Assembly: GCA_963810615.1 (NCBI GenBank)
Contig: CAWEOA010000008.1
Location: 558,001-622,000 of the forward strand
Reading direction: 5' to 3'
DNA length: 64,000 bases
From: JARRQJ01 sp963810615
Lineage (GTDB): Bacteria; Pseudomonadota; Gammaproteobacteria; DRLM01
Made by a program: the position numbers and the translations under genes
The notes under the pieces: model-generated
The model's database searches: none
Told to the model about the DNA's origin: nothing
The model's input: only the letters and a program-made list of their open reading frames with translations
Shown here: positions 52,849-62,160 of the stretch, in pieces
Numbering within the stretch: position 1 is the first letter of the stretch
Layout: the number at the start of each line of letters is the position of its first letter

Positions 52849-55800
52849 GTGAAACTGCTGCGCTTTCTTATTTCCACTTTGTGGCTGAGTCTGGCGACGC
52901 TTATCATTGGCGTCGCCCTGCTGTTCAGCGTCGCGCGTCTGTTGCTCCCCGAGTTGGGCAAGTATCACGATGAGGTGGCGGCGTGGGTGGGCGAGGCCTT
53001 GGGTCAACCGGTGAAGATCGGCGCCCTGGAGGCGGGCTGGCATGGTCTGGGCCCCAGTCTCGATCTGCGCGCTGTCACGGTGCTGGATGCCACAGGCCGA
53101 CAGACGGTGTTGCAATGTGCGTCGGCGCGCATCGATATCAATCTGTGGGAATCGCTGCGCCGCTGGCAATTCGAGCCGGGGCAGTTGACGGTGAGCGGCC
53201 TGCATCTGGTAGTGGTGAGGCGCGCGGACGGCGGTATCGGCGTGATGGGCCTGGCTGCGGCGGCGAATCAAACCGCCGGGGATATTCCGAGCGGAGGCGC
53301 GCTCGAACAATGGCTGCAGCATCAGGAACGACTGGCCATAAAGGACAGCTCTATAGAGTGGCGCGATCTGCGTCCTAAGGGCCAGACGCTGCAATTCACC
53401 GCCGTCAATCTCCAATTGCGCAATCAAGACGATCGCCATCGCCTGGACGGCACGGTAGACCTTCCCGCATCGCTCGGTAAAGAGCTGCAGGTGGCGGCGG
53501 ACGTGCGGGGCGATCTATTCAATCCGCAATCATGGCTGGGCCAGGCCTATGCCGGCGGCAGCGCCTTGCGTGTCGGAGAATGGTGGGGAGATCAAACCCG
53601 CTACGGCATTGCCGCCGCAGACGGGGTAATGGATTTCCGGGCATGGAGCACTTGGGGCGACGGCGTGCAGCAAGTAGAGGGGGATATCCATGTCCAATCC
53701 CTGCAGATTACCCCACAAGCCGCGGAGCCGGCCGATGCCGCAGCGCCGCCGCCGCCGGCGCAGGTGACACTGGCGGGGGTACAGGGAGGATTTCGCTGGC
53801 AACGTCGCGCGACAGGGTGGGTAGTCGATGTCGATGATTTCGTCATCGCTCACCAGCAAGCGGTCGAAAAACCCGCCCAGTTACGGATTGAGTACGCGCA
53901 GGACAAGGCCAGCGGACGACGTATCGTGCAGTCGGCTTACAGTGAATTGCGCGCCGAGGATGTGGTGGACGTGCTGCGTGTCGTCCGGGACCTGCCGGCG
54001 GACCTGCATGAACATTTACTGGCCATGGCGCCCACGGGCGAACTGGACGACGGTTATCTGCGTTACCAGAGCGAGCCGCAGCAGGCTCCCCAGGTGCTGT
54101 TCCATACCCGCTTCGCCGACCTGGCCTGGCAGCCGGTTTCCCGCTTGCCGGGTGCGCAAGGCATGGCGGGTGTCATCACCGCCAACGGTGATCAAGCCAT
54201 GATCACCCTGGCCACCGATAAGGCGGCCCTGGATTTCGCCAGTCTGTTCCGTGCGCCCTTGCCGCTGGATGCCCTGACGGGCAGCGTTTATTGGCGGCGT
54301 GACGGCGCAGGCTGGCGGGTACTGGCCGAGGATATCGTCGCCCACAATGAAGATGTGCAGGTAAAGATGTCCGGCTATGTGGAAGCACCGCAGGCCGGCG
54401 GCTCGCCCTATTTGGATTTGAGCGCCAGCTTTGGCGACGGTAAGGGAGATCATGTCTCCCGTTATCTGCCCGCCAAGATCATGCCCGCCGGCACAGTGGC
54501 ATGGCTGGACAAGGCCATCGTCAACGGCCGGGTGTCCGGGGGCAGTGTCCGCATCTACGGCCCGCTTGCGGATTTTCCCTACGACGACGGTAAAGGGCTG
54601 TTCGAGATCCGTTTCGATGTGACGGACGGCATCCTGGAATATGCCCCCGGTTGGCCGCGACTGGAAGAACTCGAAACGGAAATACTGTTTCACGGTCGCC
54701 GTTTCGAGGCCCATGCGACAGCGGCCAAGTCACTGGATTCGGAGATTACCCAGGCGCTGGTGACGATTCCGGATATGACCGCCCATCCGGCGGTGCTGAC
54801 GGTGGACGGTAAGGCGCAGGGGCCGACCCGCGATGCCGTGCGCTATGTTACGGAGAGTCCCTTGAGCCACAGCCTGGGCGCCTATCTGAATGATGTCAGC
54901 GCCGGCGGCGGCAGCCGCCTGCAACTCAGTTTGAGATTACCGCTGGCCAAGCGGCCCCCGCGGATCAAAGGGGTGTTGCAGATCAGTAACGGCAGCCTGC
55001 TGTTCAATGCCGCGAAGATCGATTTCACGCACATCAACGGCAGCTTGAATTTCTCGGAGCAAGGACTGGCCGCCGATCAAATTCAGGCCGACTTGCTCGG
55101 GCAGGCGATAAGCGTTTCGGCAAAGACCACGACTGATCAAGACGGAGCTACCACCATCTTCAGCGCGCAGGGAAAGATGGGCGCGGCGGCGATGGCCAAA
55201 CGTTTCGCCGTGCCGCTCGCCCCCTATGTGGCCGGCGTCGCAGCCTGGCATGGCGAGTTGCGCATCCCGCCACAGAAATCAGGCTGGGTAGAGTTGGACC
55301 TGGCGTCGCCCTTACAAGGGGTGGCGGTGAAGCTGCCCGCCCCCATGGGCAAGACGGGGGAGGAGACGCGTGAGCTGTTGGTGCAGATGCCGTTGCCCCT
55401 TAAGTCCGAGAAGCCCGTTCATGTGCGTTACGGAGAAGATGTAGACGCGCAGCTGTCCTTGATCAGCACCGACAGTGGATTGCAGCTGGGGCGCGGTGAA
55501 CTGCGCCTGGGTCCCGGCATCGCGGTGCTGCCGTCACAAGCGGGTATGCGTGTCGTGGGGATGCTGCCGGAATTCGATGAAGCGCAGTGGGCCGAAATCC
55601 TCAATAAGGAAACCGCCGGTAAACAGAGGCAAGCACCGTCGGTGGTGAATCGCGTGGATATGACGTTCGGCACCTTGAAGCTGCAGGGGCGCCAACTGGA
55701 TAAGGTCCAGTTGCAAGCCGAACGCAGCGCCGCCGCCTGGGATGTGAAGATAGACAGCCTACAGGCGGCCGGCCTGATTCATTATCCCGATGCGCAGGAA

Positions 55801-56727
55801 GCGCCCCTGGTGATGGACATGGATCGTTTGTACTTGGAACGGTATAAGAAGAAGGGCGCCGACGCCGAATCCGGCGCCGATCCCAGAAAGGCGCGGCCGC
55901 TGGATATCAGCGCCAAGAGCTTTCATTACGGCAATCTTGATTTGGGCGCACTGCATGTGAGCGCCACCCGTAGCCCCGCTGGTTTGATCTTTAACGATAT
56001 GCATGCCCATTCCCCGCAACGTGATCTGAAGGTCAGCGGGCAGTGGATCATGGAAGATGATCAGCCGCGCTCCTCGTTCCAGGTCGCCTATAATGGTGAC
56101 GATGCCGGGAATACCCTCACCGCCCTGGGATTCGCCGGGATGATCAAGGGTGGCAAGACCCATACCGATTTTAAGCTGCAATGGCCGGGGTCGCCGGCGG
56201 AGTTTGCCTTGGCGAAGGCGGTGGGCTCCATCAGCTTCGAGATCAAAGACGGACGGCTGTTGGAGGTGGAGCCGGGTGCCGGCCGCATATTGGGTCTGCT
56301 GAGCTTTCAAGCCCTGCCCCGCCGGCTCACTCTGGATTTCAGCGATCTCTTTCAAAAGGGATTTAGCTTTGACACCCTGGCCGGTAGCTTTACTATTGAG
56401 AAAGGCAATGCCTATACCGATAACATGTACATGGATGGCCCCGCCGCGCGTATTGAGGCCCACGGGCGGGTGGGACTGGCGGCGGAGGATTATGATCAAC
56501 GGGTGACCGTGATCCCCAATGTGAGCGCCGGTCTTCCCGTTGCCGGAGCCCTGGCAGGCGGCATCGGTGGAGTGGCGGCCATGTGGTTGGTGGAGAAGAT
56601 CCTTAAGCCGGGGATTGATAAGATCACCAAGGTCGACTATCAGGTGACCGGACCATGGACAAACCCGACCGTGACACCGATCACGGTGGCGGGCCAGGAA
56701 AAGCATATGCAAGACAAGAAGCACTGA
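52849..56727 (+). CDS. yhdP: AsmA-like phospholipid-transport protein YhdP
   Basis: A 1292-residue inner-membrane-anchored protein, near the 1266 of E. coli YhdP. The GTG start at 52849 gives an N-terminal helix ('LWLSLATLIIGVALLFSVARLL'). The long periplasmic part is beta-rich, a DUF3971/AsmA_2 bridge ending 'GVAAMWLVEKILKPGIDKITKVDYQVTGPW'. YhdP, with TamB and YdbH, moves phospholipids to the outer membrane. It lies between rng and the nitrilase as expected. Confidence 0.95.
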   Translation: MKLLRFLISTLWLSLATLIIGVALLFSVARLLLPELGKYHDEVAAWVGEALGQPVKIGALEAGWHGLGPSLDLRAVTVLDATGRQTVLQCASARIDINLWESLRRWQFEPGQLTVSGLHLVVVRRADGGIGVMGLAAAANQTAGDIPSGGALEQWLQHQERLAIKDSSIEWRDLRPKGQTLQFTAVNLQLRNQDDRHRLDGTVDLPASLGKELQVAADVRGDLFNPQSWLGQAYAGGSALRVGEWWGDQTRYGIAAADGVMDFRAWSTWGDGVQQVEGDIHVQSLQITPQAAEPADAAAPPPPAQVTLAGVQGGFRWQRRATGWVVDVDDFVIAHQQAVEKPAQLRIEYAQDKASGRRIVQSAYSELRAEDVVDVLRVVRDLPADLHEHLLAMAPTGELDDGYLRYQSEPQQAPQVLFHTRFADLAWQPVSRLPGAQGMAGVITANGDQAMITLATDKAALDFASLFRAPLPLDALTGSVYWRRDGAGWRVLAEDIVAHNEDVQVKMSGYVEAPQAGGSPYLDLSASFGDGKGDHVSRYLPAKIMPAGTVAWLDKAIVNGRVSGGSVRIYGPLADFPYDDGKGLFEIRFDVTDGILEYAPGWPRLEELETEILFHGRRFEAHATAAKSLDSEITQALVTIPDMTAHPAVLTVDGKAQGPTRDAVRYVTESPLSHSLGAYLNDVSAGGGSRLQLSLRLPLAKRPPRIKGVLQISNGSLLFNAAKIDFTHINGSLNFSEQGLAADQIQADLLGQAISVSAKTTTDQDGATTIFSAQGKMGAAAMAKRFAVPLAPYVAGVAAWHGELRIPPQKSGWVELDLASPLQGVAVKLPAPMGKTGEETRELLVQMPLPLKSEKPVHVRYGEDVDAQLSLISTDSGLQLGRGELRLGPGIAVLPSQAGMRVVGMLPEFDEAQWAEILNKETAGKQRQAPSVVNRVDMTFGTLKLQGRQLDKVQLQAERSAAAWDVKIDSLQAAGLIHYPDAQEAPLVMDMDRLYLERYKKKGADAESGADPRKARPLDISAKSFHYGNLDLGALHVSATRSPAGLIFNDMHAHSPQRDLKVSGQWIMEDDQPRSSFQVAYNGDDAGNTLTALGFAGMIKGGKTHTDFKLQWPGSPAEFALAKAVGSISFEIKDGRLLEVEPGAGRILGLLSFQALPRRLTLDFSDLFQKGFSFDTLAGSFTIEKGNAYTDNMYMDGPAARIEAHGRVGLAAEDYDQRVTVIPNVSAGLPVAGALAGGIGGVAAMWLVEKILKPGIDKITKVDYQVTGPWTNPTVTPITVAGQEKHMQDKKH

Positions 56728-56786
56728 AGCAAGAGTGAACAACTGCGAATGAATACATTTGCGGCAGTACGAGGAGCGGAGATGAT

Positions 56787-57641
56787 ATGAGCAGTCGGGT
56801 AGCAGCGGTGCAAATGGCCTCGGGCCCCAATATCAGCGCCAATCTCATGGAAGCGGCGCGCTTGATCGCGGTGGCGGCAAAAGATCACGGCGCCAAATTG
56901 GTGGTGCTTCCGGAGAACTTCGCCCTGGTCGGTCTTTCCGAACAGGACAAGGTCAAGATTCGCGAGACGGAGGGCTCGGGCCCCATCCAGGACTTCCTCG
57001 CTAATCAGGCGGCCCGCCACGGTGTGTGGCTGGTGGGCGGCACCATTCCCTTGAAGGCCAACGATCCGAAAAAGGTGCGTGCCGCCTGTCTGCTGTGGGA
57101 CGAGCGCGGCCGGCGCGTCGCCCATTATGACAAGATGCATCTGTTCGATGTGCATATCGCCCAGACCGGCGAGAACTACGCGGAATCAATGACCATCGAA
57201 CCCGGCGATAGCCCGGTGGTGGTGGACACCCCCTTCGGCAAGCTGGGGCTGGCGGTGTGCTACGACCTGCGCTTCCCCGAGCTGTTCCGCGCCATGCTCG
57301 AACAGGGCATGGAGGTATTGGCGGTGCCGTCGGCCTTTACCGCCGTGACCGGCATGGCACACTGGGAGATCCTGGTGCGCGCCCGCGCCGTGGAGAATCT
57401 GAGTTATGTGATCGCCGCGGCGCAGGGCGGCTACCACGCCAATGGTCGCGAGACCTACGGCGACAGCATGATCGTCGATCCCTGGGGCGTGGTGCTGGAC
57501 CGTCTGCCTCGCGGCTCGGGCGTGGTCAGCTCCGATATCGAGCCGGCGCGTTTGAAGAGTATTCGCCGCAATTTCCCCACCATACAACACCGTCGCCTGT
57601 TGTGCGTATTGCCCGACGAGGCGCAGCGCGATTCAGCCTGA
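56787..57641 (+). CDS. Nitrilase-superfamily amidohydrolase, deaminated glutathione amidase-like
   Basis: A 284-residue Nit1-branch hydrolase. The Glu-Lys-Cys triad is visible: 'VVLPENFALVG', 'HYDKMHLFDV' and 'GLAVCYDLRFPELFRAM'. The family removes the amide of deaminated glutathione, a repair reaction; other amides are possible. Gene order yhdP-nitrilase-tldD is shared with many gammaproteobacteria. Confidence 0.92.
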   Translation: MSSRVAAVQMASGPNISANLMEAARLIAVAAKDHGAKLVVLPENFALVGLSEQDKVKIRETEGSGPIQDFLANQAARHGVWLVGGTIPLKANDPKKVRAACLLWDERGRRVAHYDKMHLFDVHIAQTGENYAESMTIEPGDSPVVVDTPFGKLGLAVCYDLRFPELFRAMLEQGMEVLAVPSAFTAVTGMAHWEILVRARAVENLSYVIAAAQGGYHANGRETYGDSMIVDPWGVVLDRLPRGSGVVSSDIEPARLKSIRRNFPTIQHRRLLCVLPDEAQRDSA

Positions 57642-57681
57642 AAGCTGTGTTACCCTGTAGCCGCTGCATTTGCTAAAAATA

Positions 57682-57719
57682 CCCCCTCTCCCACAGGGAG
57701 AGGGCAGGGGTGAGGGGAT
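57682..57719 (+). repeat. Intergenic hairpin repeat, copy 1
   Basis: Perfect 9-base arms CCCTCTCCC (57684-57692) and GGGAGAGGG (57696-57704) with a 3-base loop, followed by the conserved tail CAGGGGTGAGGGGA. It follows the nitrilase stop by about 40 bases and could end its transcript, but lacks a T-run. Three other copies are in this window. Confidence 0.75.
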
Positions 57720-57742
57720 TAATAAAACGACGCTTTATTGAT

Positions 57743-57777
57743 GTCCTCTTCCTGTCCTCCTCTCTAAGGGAGAAGGT
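57743..57777 (-). repeat. Intergenic hairpin repeat, copy 2 (inverted)
   Basis: Read on the minus strand: CCTTCTCCCTTAGAGAGGAGG followed by ACAGGAAGAGGA, a diverged member of the same family, facing copy 1 across about 25 bases. Such head-to-head pairs are typical of REP-like palindromic elements. Confidence 0.6.
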
Positions 57778-57975
57778 ACACAATGCATTCTTTAGCAATG
57801 CTGTAAAGCGCGGCGCTTTTTTCCAAGCCGATAGTTTGAACCTGTAATAAAATACGCTGGTCTCAATAGTTGTCCCCTGTAGCACAGGTGGACGGCCGCT
57901 TGTCCCGGAAGATTTCCGGCATAGCGGGCGACACTGTGATTTGCAGCAGTCTTAACCAAAGGAAGATTCGAGCAC

Positions 57976-59421
57976 ATGACCGCAGCCCTTGATTTAGCCG
58001 CCAACATGATCCTCGCCCCGGCGGGCTTGAGCGAAACCGACCTGGAGCGGGTGCTGCACCAGTTGCTCACTCACCAGGTGGACAACGCCGATCTGTATTT
58101 CCAAAGCAGCCGCCATGAGGCCTGGTCCCTGGAAGACGGCATCGTCAAGAGCGGCGCCCACAGCATCGAGCGCGGCGTGGGGGTGCGGGCGGTGAGCGGC
58201 GAGAAGACCGGTTTCGCCTATTCCGACGAGATCGTGTTGCCCGCCTTGACCCAGGCCGCCTCGGCGGCGCGGGCCATCGCCCGCCTCGGTCAGGAGGGCC
58301 AGGTGCAGGCTTGGTCGCGGCGCGGCAAGCAGGCGCTGTATCAACCGCTGGATCCCATCGAAACCCTGAAGGCGGAAGACAAGATCGCACTGTTGCAGGC
58401 CCTGGATGCCGAGGCACGCAAACAGGATCCGCGCGTCAAACAAGTGATGGTGAGCCTGGCCGCGGTCCACGACGTGGTGATGGTGGCGGGCAGCGACGGC
58501 ACCCTGGCCGCCGACGTGCGGCCGCTGGTGCGTTTGAATGTCAGCGTGGTGGCGGAAGACAAGGGCCGCCGCGAGCAGGGCACGTCCGGTGGCGGTGGCC
58601 GCGTCGGCTTCGCAATGTTTCTCGATCAGGACCGCGGCCTCGGTTACGCCCGCGAGGCGGTGCGCCAGGCCCTGGTGAATCTGGAGGCGCGCGACGCCCC
58701 CGCCGGCACCATGACCGTGGTGCTGGGACCGGGTTGGCCCGGCGTGCTGTTGCACGAGGCTATCGGTCACGGTCTGGAAGGCGATTTCAATCGCAAGGGC
58801 AGCTCGGCCTTTTCCGGCCGCGTCGGCGAGCGGGTCGCCTCCGAGCTGTGTACCATCGTCGACGACGGTACCCTGGTCGATCGCCGCGGATCGCTCAACA
58901 TCGACGACGAGGGTACGCCCACCCAATGCACCACGCTCATCGAAAAGGGCGTGCTCAAGGGTTATATCCAGGACAAGATGAACGCGCGTCTCATGGGCGT
59001 GGCACCCACCGGCAACGGCCGCCGCGAATCCTATGCGCATTTGCCCATGCCGCGCATGACCAACACTTACATGCTGGCCGGCGCCCATGACCCGCAGGAG
59101 ATCATCGCCTCGGTGGACAAGGGCCTGTACGCGGTCAACTTCGGCGGCGGCCAGGTGGACATCACCTCCGGCAAGTTCGTGTTCTCCGCCAGCGAGGCCT
59201 ATATGATCGAAAACGGCAAAGTCACCTATCCGGTGAAGGGCGCCACCCTGATCGGCAACGGCCCCGACGTGCTGACCCGTGTCAGCATGGTGGGCGACGA
59301 CCTGGAGTTGGATACCGGCGTCGGCACCTGTGGCAAGGAAGGTCAGAGCGTACCCGTGGGCGTGGGCCAGCCGACGCTGCGCATCAACGGCCTCACCGTG
59401 GGCGGCACCGGCTCGGCTTAA
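57976..59421 (+). CDS. tldD: Metalloprotease subunit TldD
   Basis: A 481-residue TldD/PmbA protein. The zinc motif HExxxH is seen as 'LLHEAIGHGLEGD' and the later 'FGGGQVDITSGKFVFSASEAY' and 'IGNGPDVLTRVSMVGDDLE' are family motifs. TldD with TldE (PmbA) forms a heterodimer that digests unfolded peptides and matures some peptide antibiotics. The partner gene pmbA is not in the window; it is often beside darP. Confidence 0.97.
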   Translation: MTAALDLAANMILAPAGLSETDLERVLHQLLTHQVDNADLYFQSSRHEAWSLEDGIVKSGAHSIERGVGVRAVSGEKTGFAYSDEIVLPALTQAASAARAIARLGQEGQVQAWSRRGKQALYQPLDPIETLKAEDKIALLQALDAEARKQDPRVKQVMVSLAAVHDVVMVAGSDGTLAADVRPLVRLNVSVVAEDKGRREQGTSGGGGRVGFAMFLDQDRGLGYAREAVRQALVNLEARDAPAGTMTVVLGPGWPGVLLHEAIGHGLEGDFNRKGSSAFSGRVGERVASELCTIVDDGTLVDRRGSLNIDDEGTPTQCTTLIEKGVLKGYIQDKMNARLMGVAPTGNGRRESYAHLPMPRMTNTYMLAGAHDPQEIIASVDKGLYAVNFGGGQVDITSGKFVFSASEAYMIENGKVTYPVKGATLIGNGPDVLTRVSMVGDDLELDTGVGTCGKEGQSVPVGVGQPTLRINGLTVGGTGSA

Positions 59422-59471
59422 GCGGTGTGAAATAGGAAACTCGGGTTAGTTAGTGAAGATCTGTTCTATCC

Positions 59472-59511
59472 ACCCTCCCCTTCAAGGGGAGGGTCGGGGT
59501 GGGGATGGGGT
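59472..59511 (+). repeat. Intergenic hairpin repeat, copy 3
   Basis: CCCTCCCCTT (59473-59482) pairs perfectly with AAGGGGAGGG (59484-59493) and is followed by a G-rich tail like copy 1. It lies between the convergent tldD and darP genes and may serve as a bidirectional stop. Confidence 0.7.
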
Positions 59512-59533
59512 TTTAGGATAACGACACCTTTAC

Positions 59534-60067
59534 CTAGTCTCCCTGATCCGCCATCAACTCCCGCAAGACCCGAAACAAGGCCCGCGCCGCCGCGGGCGGC
59601 TGACCCGCCTCCTGCTCCTTACGCGCCTTCATCACCAACTGCCGCAGGCCTTGCCGTTCCGCCGTAGGAAATTCATCCAGCAATTCCGCCAGCGCCGAAT
59701 CGCCCTCGGCGATCAGCCGTTCGCGCCAGTGTTCCAGGCGATGCAGCAGCGCCGTCTCCGCGCGGTCCTTGCCTTCCAGCCCTTCCAGTGCGCTGCGGAT
59801 CGGCTCCGCATCGATGCCGCGCATCAACTTGCCGATGTACTGCAATTGGCGCTTACGCCCGCCACGGGCATGAATGGCGCGGCAGGTGGTGAGCGCCTCA
59901 CGCAGATCCTCCGACAGGTCCAGCTTGGTCATCATGGCCGCGAAGCGCGCTGCCGGCAGCTCCACCAGGGTCTTGCCCATCTCTTGCAGCGCCTCCGCAT
60001 CGCGTTTCAACTGCGACTTGGAGGGCGGCTCGAATTCGTTTTCGTCTTGGTCTTCGTCGTGATTCAT
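59534..60067 (-). CDS. darP: Ribosome-associated protein DarP (YjgA, DUF615)
   Basis: About 177 residues from ATG 60067 ('MNHDEDQDENEFEPPSKSQLKR'); ATGs at 60085 and 60088 are alternatives because no clear ribosome site decides. 'KSQLKRDAEALQEMGKTLVEL' and 'RGGRKRQLQYIGKLMRGID' identify DarP, a 50S assembly factor. In E. coli pmbA is divergently next to it; here that place is taken by an AT-rich BRCT gene. Confidence 0.93.
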   Translation of the reverse strand: MNHDEDQDENEFEPPSKSQLKRDAEALQEMGKTLVELPAARFAAMMTKLDLSEDLREALTTCRAIHARGGRKRQLQYIGKLMRGIDAEPIRSALEGLEGKDRAETALLHRLEHWRERLIAEGDSALAELLDEFPTAERQGLRQLVMKARKEQEAGQPPAAARALFRVLRELMADQGD

Positions 60068-60211
60068 AGGGTATGCATCATACATCAAGCGAGTTCAACA
60101 CGCCGCGTTTGTCAGTGCGACTCTCATGTAGAACAATGGCTTGAAATTGACAAGCCGGATTAGGCGGCGTAGGTTTTCCAGGCTATACGGCGAAAGTGCC
60201 GCATAATTAAG

Positions 60212-60889
60212 AGTTAGGCGTAATAAACAGATTCATAAGGATGGGGGCTTGAATGGATCTATTTACCAAATTTAATCGCAAAGGTATTGATGGCAGGCAA
60301 ATAGATACTCTCATAGGAATCAGCAAAGGTCTTGTTGCTGATGGAAAAGTAGACCAATCAGAAACAGAATTCCTATTGAGTTGGCTTATTCAAAGTCGTC
60401 TAAATACAGATAATCCGGTAATTATAAATCTTTTGAGTAAGGTTGAATCTATGCTGGAGGACGGTGTTCTAGACCCAGATGAATCTGCCGAATTACTCTC
60501 CTTGCTTTATAAGATTAATGGCGAGCCATCTGAAATTGGTGAATTAGCAAAAACAACTTCACTACCAATAGATCATCCTCTACCTCCTGTAATATTTGAA
60601 GGTATGGAGTTTTTGTTTACCGGTACATGTGCCTATGGCACTAGAAAGCAATGCCAAGAAGTAATCGAATCTTTAGGTGGCATCAACGCCAAAGGCGTCA
60701 CAAAAAAACTAAATTATCTGATCCTCGGCACATACGTTACCGATAGTTGGGCCCACGAAACTTATGGACGAAAAATAGAAAAAGCTATGAGCTATCGTGA
60801 TGAAGGGATTCCTCTAGTAATTATCACGGAGGAACATTGGGTAAATGAAGGCAATATTACGTAAATCAATCCTACAGATACGCCTAACT
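60212..60889. mobile_element. Possible integron-type gene cassette bounded by inverted core sites
   Basis: AGTTAGGCGTA (60212-60222) and TACGCCTAACT (60879-60889) are exact reverse complements enclosing one AT-rich gene. They contain GTTAGGC and GCCTAAC, matching the integron core rules GTTRRRY and RYYYAAC at the start and end of a cassette. Downstream a degenerate GCTAGGC near 60931 could be the other half of an attC, and GTTAGGCGT recurs at 62085-62093 after GGGC, as in many attC ends. No integrase is visible, and full attC folding is not proved; a miniature element is the alternative. Confidence 0.4.
60253..60864 (+). CDS. BRCT-domain protein, AT-rich and probably acquired
   Basis: A 203-residue protein. 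The N-terminal half is helical ('ISKGLVADGKVDQSETEFLLSWL', tellurite-resistance-like repeat pattern); from about residue 115 a BRCT domain is visible ('FEGMEFLFTGTCAYGTRKQCQ', 'VIESLGGINAKGVTKKLNYL', 'EEHWVNEG'), as in bacterial DNA ligase and many phage or cassette proteins. Base composition is clearly poorer in GC than all neighbours, so transfer is likely. It is bounded by the inverted repeat described above. Function unknown. Confidence 0.85.
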   Translation: MDLFTKFNRKGIDGRQIDTLIGISKGLVADGKVDQSETEFLLSWLIQSRLNTDNPVIINLLSKVESMLEDGVLDPDESAELLSLLYKINGEPSEIGELAKTTSLPIDHPLPPVIFEGMEFLFTGTCAYGTRKQCQEVIESLGGINAKGVTKKLNYLILGTYVTDSWAHETYGRKIEKAMSYRDEGIPLVIITEEHWVNEGNIT

Positions 60890-60994
60890 AGGCGCTCGTG
60901 AAGGACGCTGCGCCCCATAACTTAATTGCTAGGCCTCATGGTGCTGATTTGAAGCTCATCGAGCTGAACAGTTACCGAGTATGCGCGGTGAACC

Positions 60995-61450
60995 ATGGAT
61001 TACACATTACGCCCGGCAAGCAAAGAAGATTATCGATATTGCTATCGTTTGACGAAGAGGAATATGTATGACCTAAATTGCCGACACTGGGGCGGATGGA
61101 TGGCGGCCGAATTCCGGAATGGCTTTGAGCTCAACAACATCACCATGGTTATCATAGCCGGGAGACGGGCGGGTTACATAAGCGTTAAGCGAACACCAGA
61201 CAGCATCTATATCGACAACATCCAGATATCCCCTGCCTGGCAAAGGCATGGCATAGGTTCGGATATTCTCAACCGTATTTTGGATAACAGCGACAAGAAA
61301 AGCGTCAAGCTCGCTACATTCGATGACAACCCCGCCAAGCGACTGTATGAACGTATGGGATTCGCGGTGGTCGAGAGAAAGGGAATGACCTTGATGATGG
61401 AAAAACTGCCTGACAAAGCGCAGAATCGGGACGTGAACTTCCATCGGTAG
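60995..61450 (+). CDS. GNAT-family N-acetyltransferase
   Basis: A 151-residue acetyltransferase. The CoA-binding segment is 'ISPAWQRHGIGSDIL' (Q/RxxGxG/A, about residues 75-90) and the C-terminal 'FDDNPAKRLYERMGFAVVERKG' is the usual GNAT strand 5 to helix 4 region. Substrate unknown. It lies just after the possible cassette and is a common kind of cassette cargo. Confidence 0.9.
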   Translation: MDYTLRPASKEDYRYCYRLTKRNMYDLNCRHWGGWMAAEFRNGFELNNITMVIIAGRRAGYISVKRTPDSIYIDNIQISPAWQRHGIGSDILNRILDNSDKKSVKLATFDDNPAKRLYERMGFAVVERKGMTLMMEKLPDKAQNRDVNFHR

Positions 61451-61495
61451 GCTGTCAAGCCGCTCATATCAAACCTTATGCGCTTAGGAGAAAGC

Positions 61496-61867
61496 GTGTC
61501 AGACCTTAACGATCCACGCGTTCTATTTGCTGCGGAGCGGACGCTGCTTGCCTGGAACAGAACCAGCCTGGGGCTCATTGCGTTCGGGTTCGTGGTTGAG
61601 CGGGCGGGGCTTCTGCTGAAGGTCGTCGCGCCTTCGCATGCGAGTCCCGGCGGTGATATCGTGACATTCTGGCTCGGCCAGGCGTTCATGGCGCTGGGGG
61701 TGTTCGCGGCGGCCTTTTCTTCTCGTCAGTATTTGTCCGTGCTCAGGACGCTCAAGCCGGCAGAGGTTCCGCAAGGCTATGCGCCGAAATGGGGAATGCT
61801 TGTCAATGGCGTGGTGTCGTTATTGGGCGCGGTTCTCATGGTCATGCTGTATGTCGGCCGCGCCTGA
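61496..61867 (+). CDS. DUF202 membrane protein (YidH-like)
   Basis: A 123-residue protein with three helices. 'DPRVLFAAERTLLAWNRTSLGLIAFGFV' is the DUF202 signature. AGGAG seven bases before GTG 61496 makes that the better start; ATG 61478 in frame lies before the ribosome site. Function unknown. Confidence 0.88.
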   Translation: MSDLNDPRVLFAAERTLLAWNRTSLGLIAFGFVVERAGLLLKVVAPSHASPGGDIVTFWLGQAFMALGVFAAAFSSRQYLSVLRTLKPAEVPQGYAPKWGMLVNGVVSLLGAVLMVMLYVGRA

Positions 61868-61907
61868 TGCAAACCGGTAGATAGTGCGTACTTTAGTCCA
61901 GTGAGGT

Positions 61908-61975
61908 TCTTTCTCCCTTAGGGAGAAGGACAGGATGAGGGGATATTTTATGGCTATTTATCCCCTCACCCCAGC
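61908..61975. repeat. Intergenic hairpin repeat, copy 4, with inverted partner
   Basis: TTCTCCC (61911-61917) and GGGAGAA (61921-61927) form the hairpin, followed by GGACAGGATGAGGGGATA. About 20 bases later the tail returns inverted (TATCCCCTCACCCCAG), giving a head-to-head pair. Same family as the copies at 57.7 and 59.5 kb. Confidence 0.65.
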
Positions 61976-62160
61976 CATCTATCCTAAAGCGCTTAAATCC
62001 CGAAGGGAAGAGCGAGGCGAAGGTGCGTGGATAATGCGCACTATTCCCTGGCCGGATTAGTGACAACCCTTTAGCAAGGTGGGCGTTAGGCGTGGCCGTT
62101 GAACGGGTTGGAATGGCTGCGCACATCCTCTCCATACAACCCGATAAAGGAGATGTCATC

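Larger units (their letters stand above)
57642..57975. other. Intergenic region between nitrilase and tldD with two hairpin repeats
   Basis: 334 bases without a gene. It holds two members of a hairpin repeat family (57682-57719 and 57743-57777, opposite orientation) and a tldD leader. A ribosome site AAAGGAAG lies before the tldD ATG. Confidence 0.6.

Noticed and set aside
57994..59088. 364-codon open frame antisense to tldD
   Set aside because: Mirror of the tldD codon pattern; no start signal and no domain.
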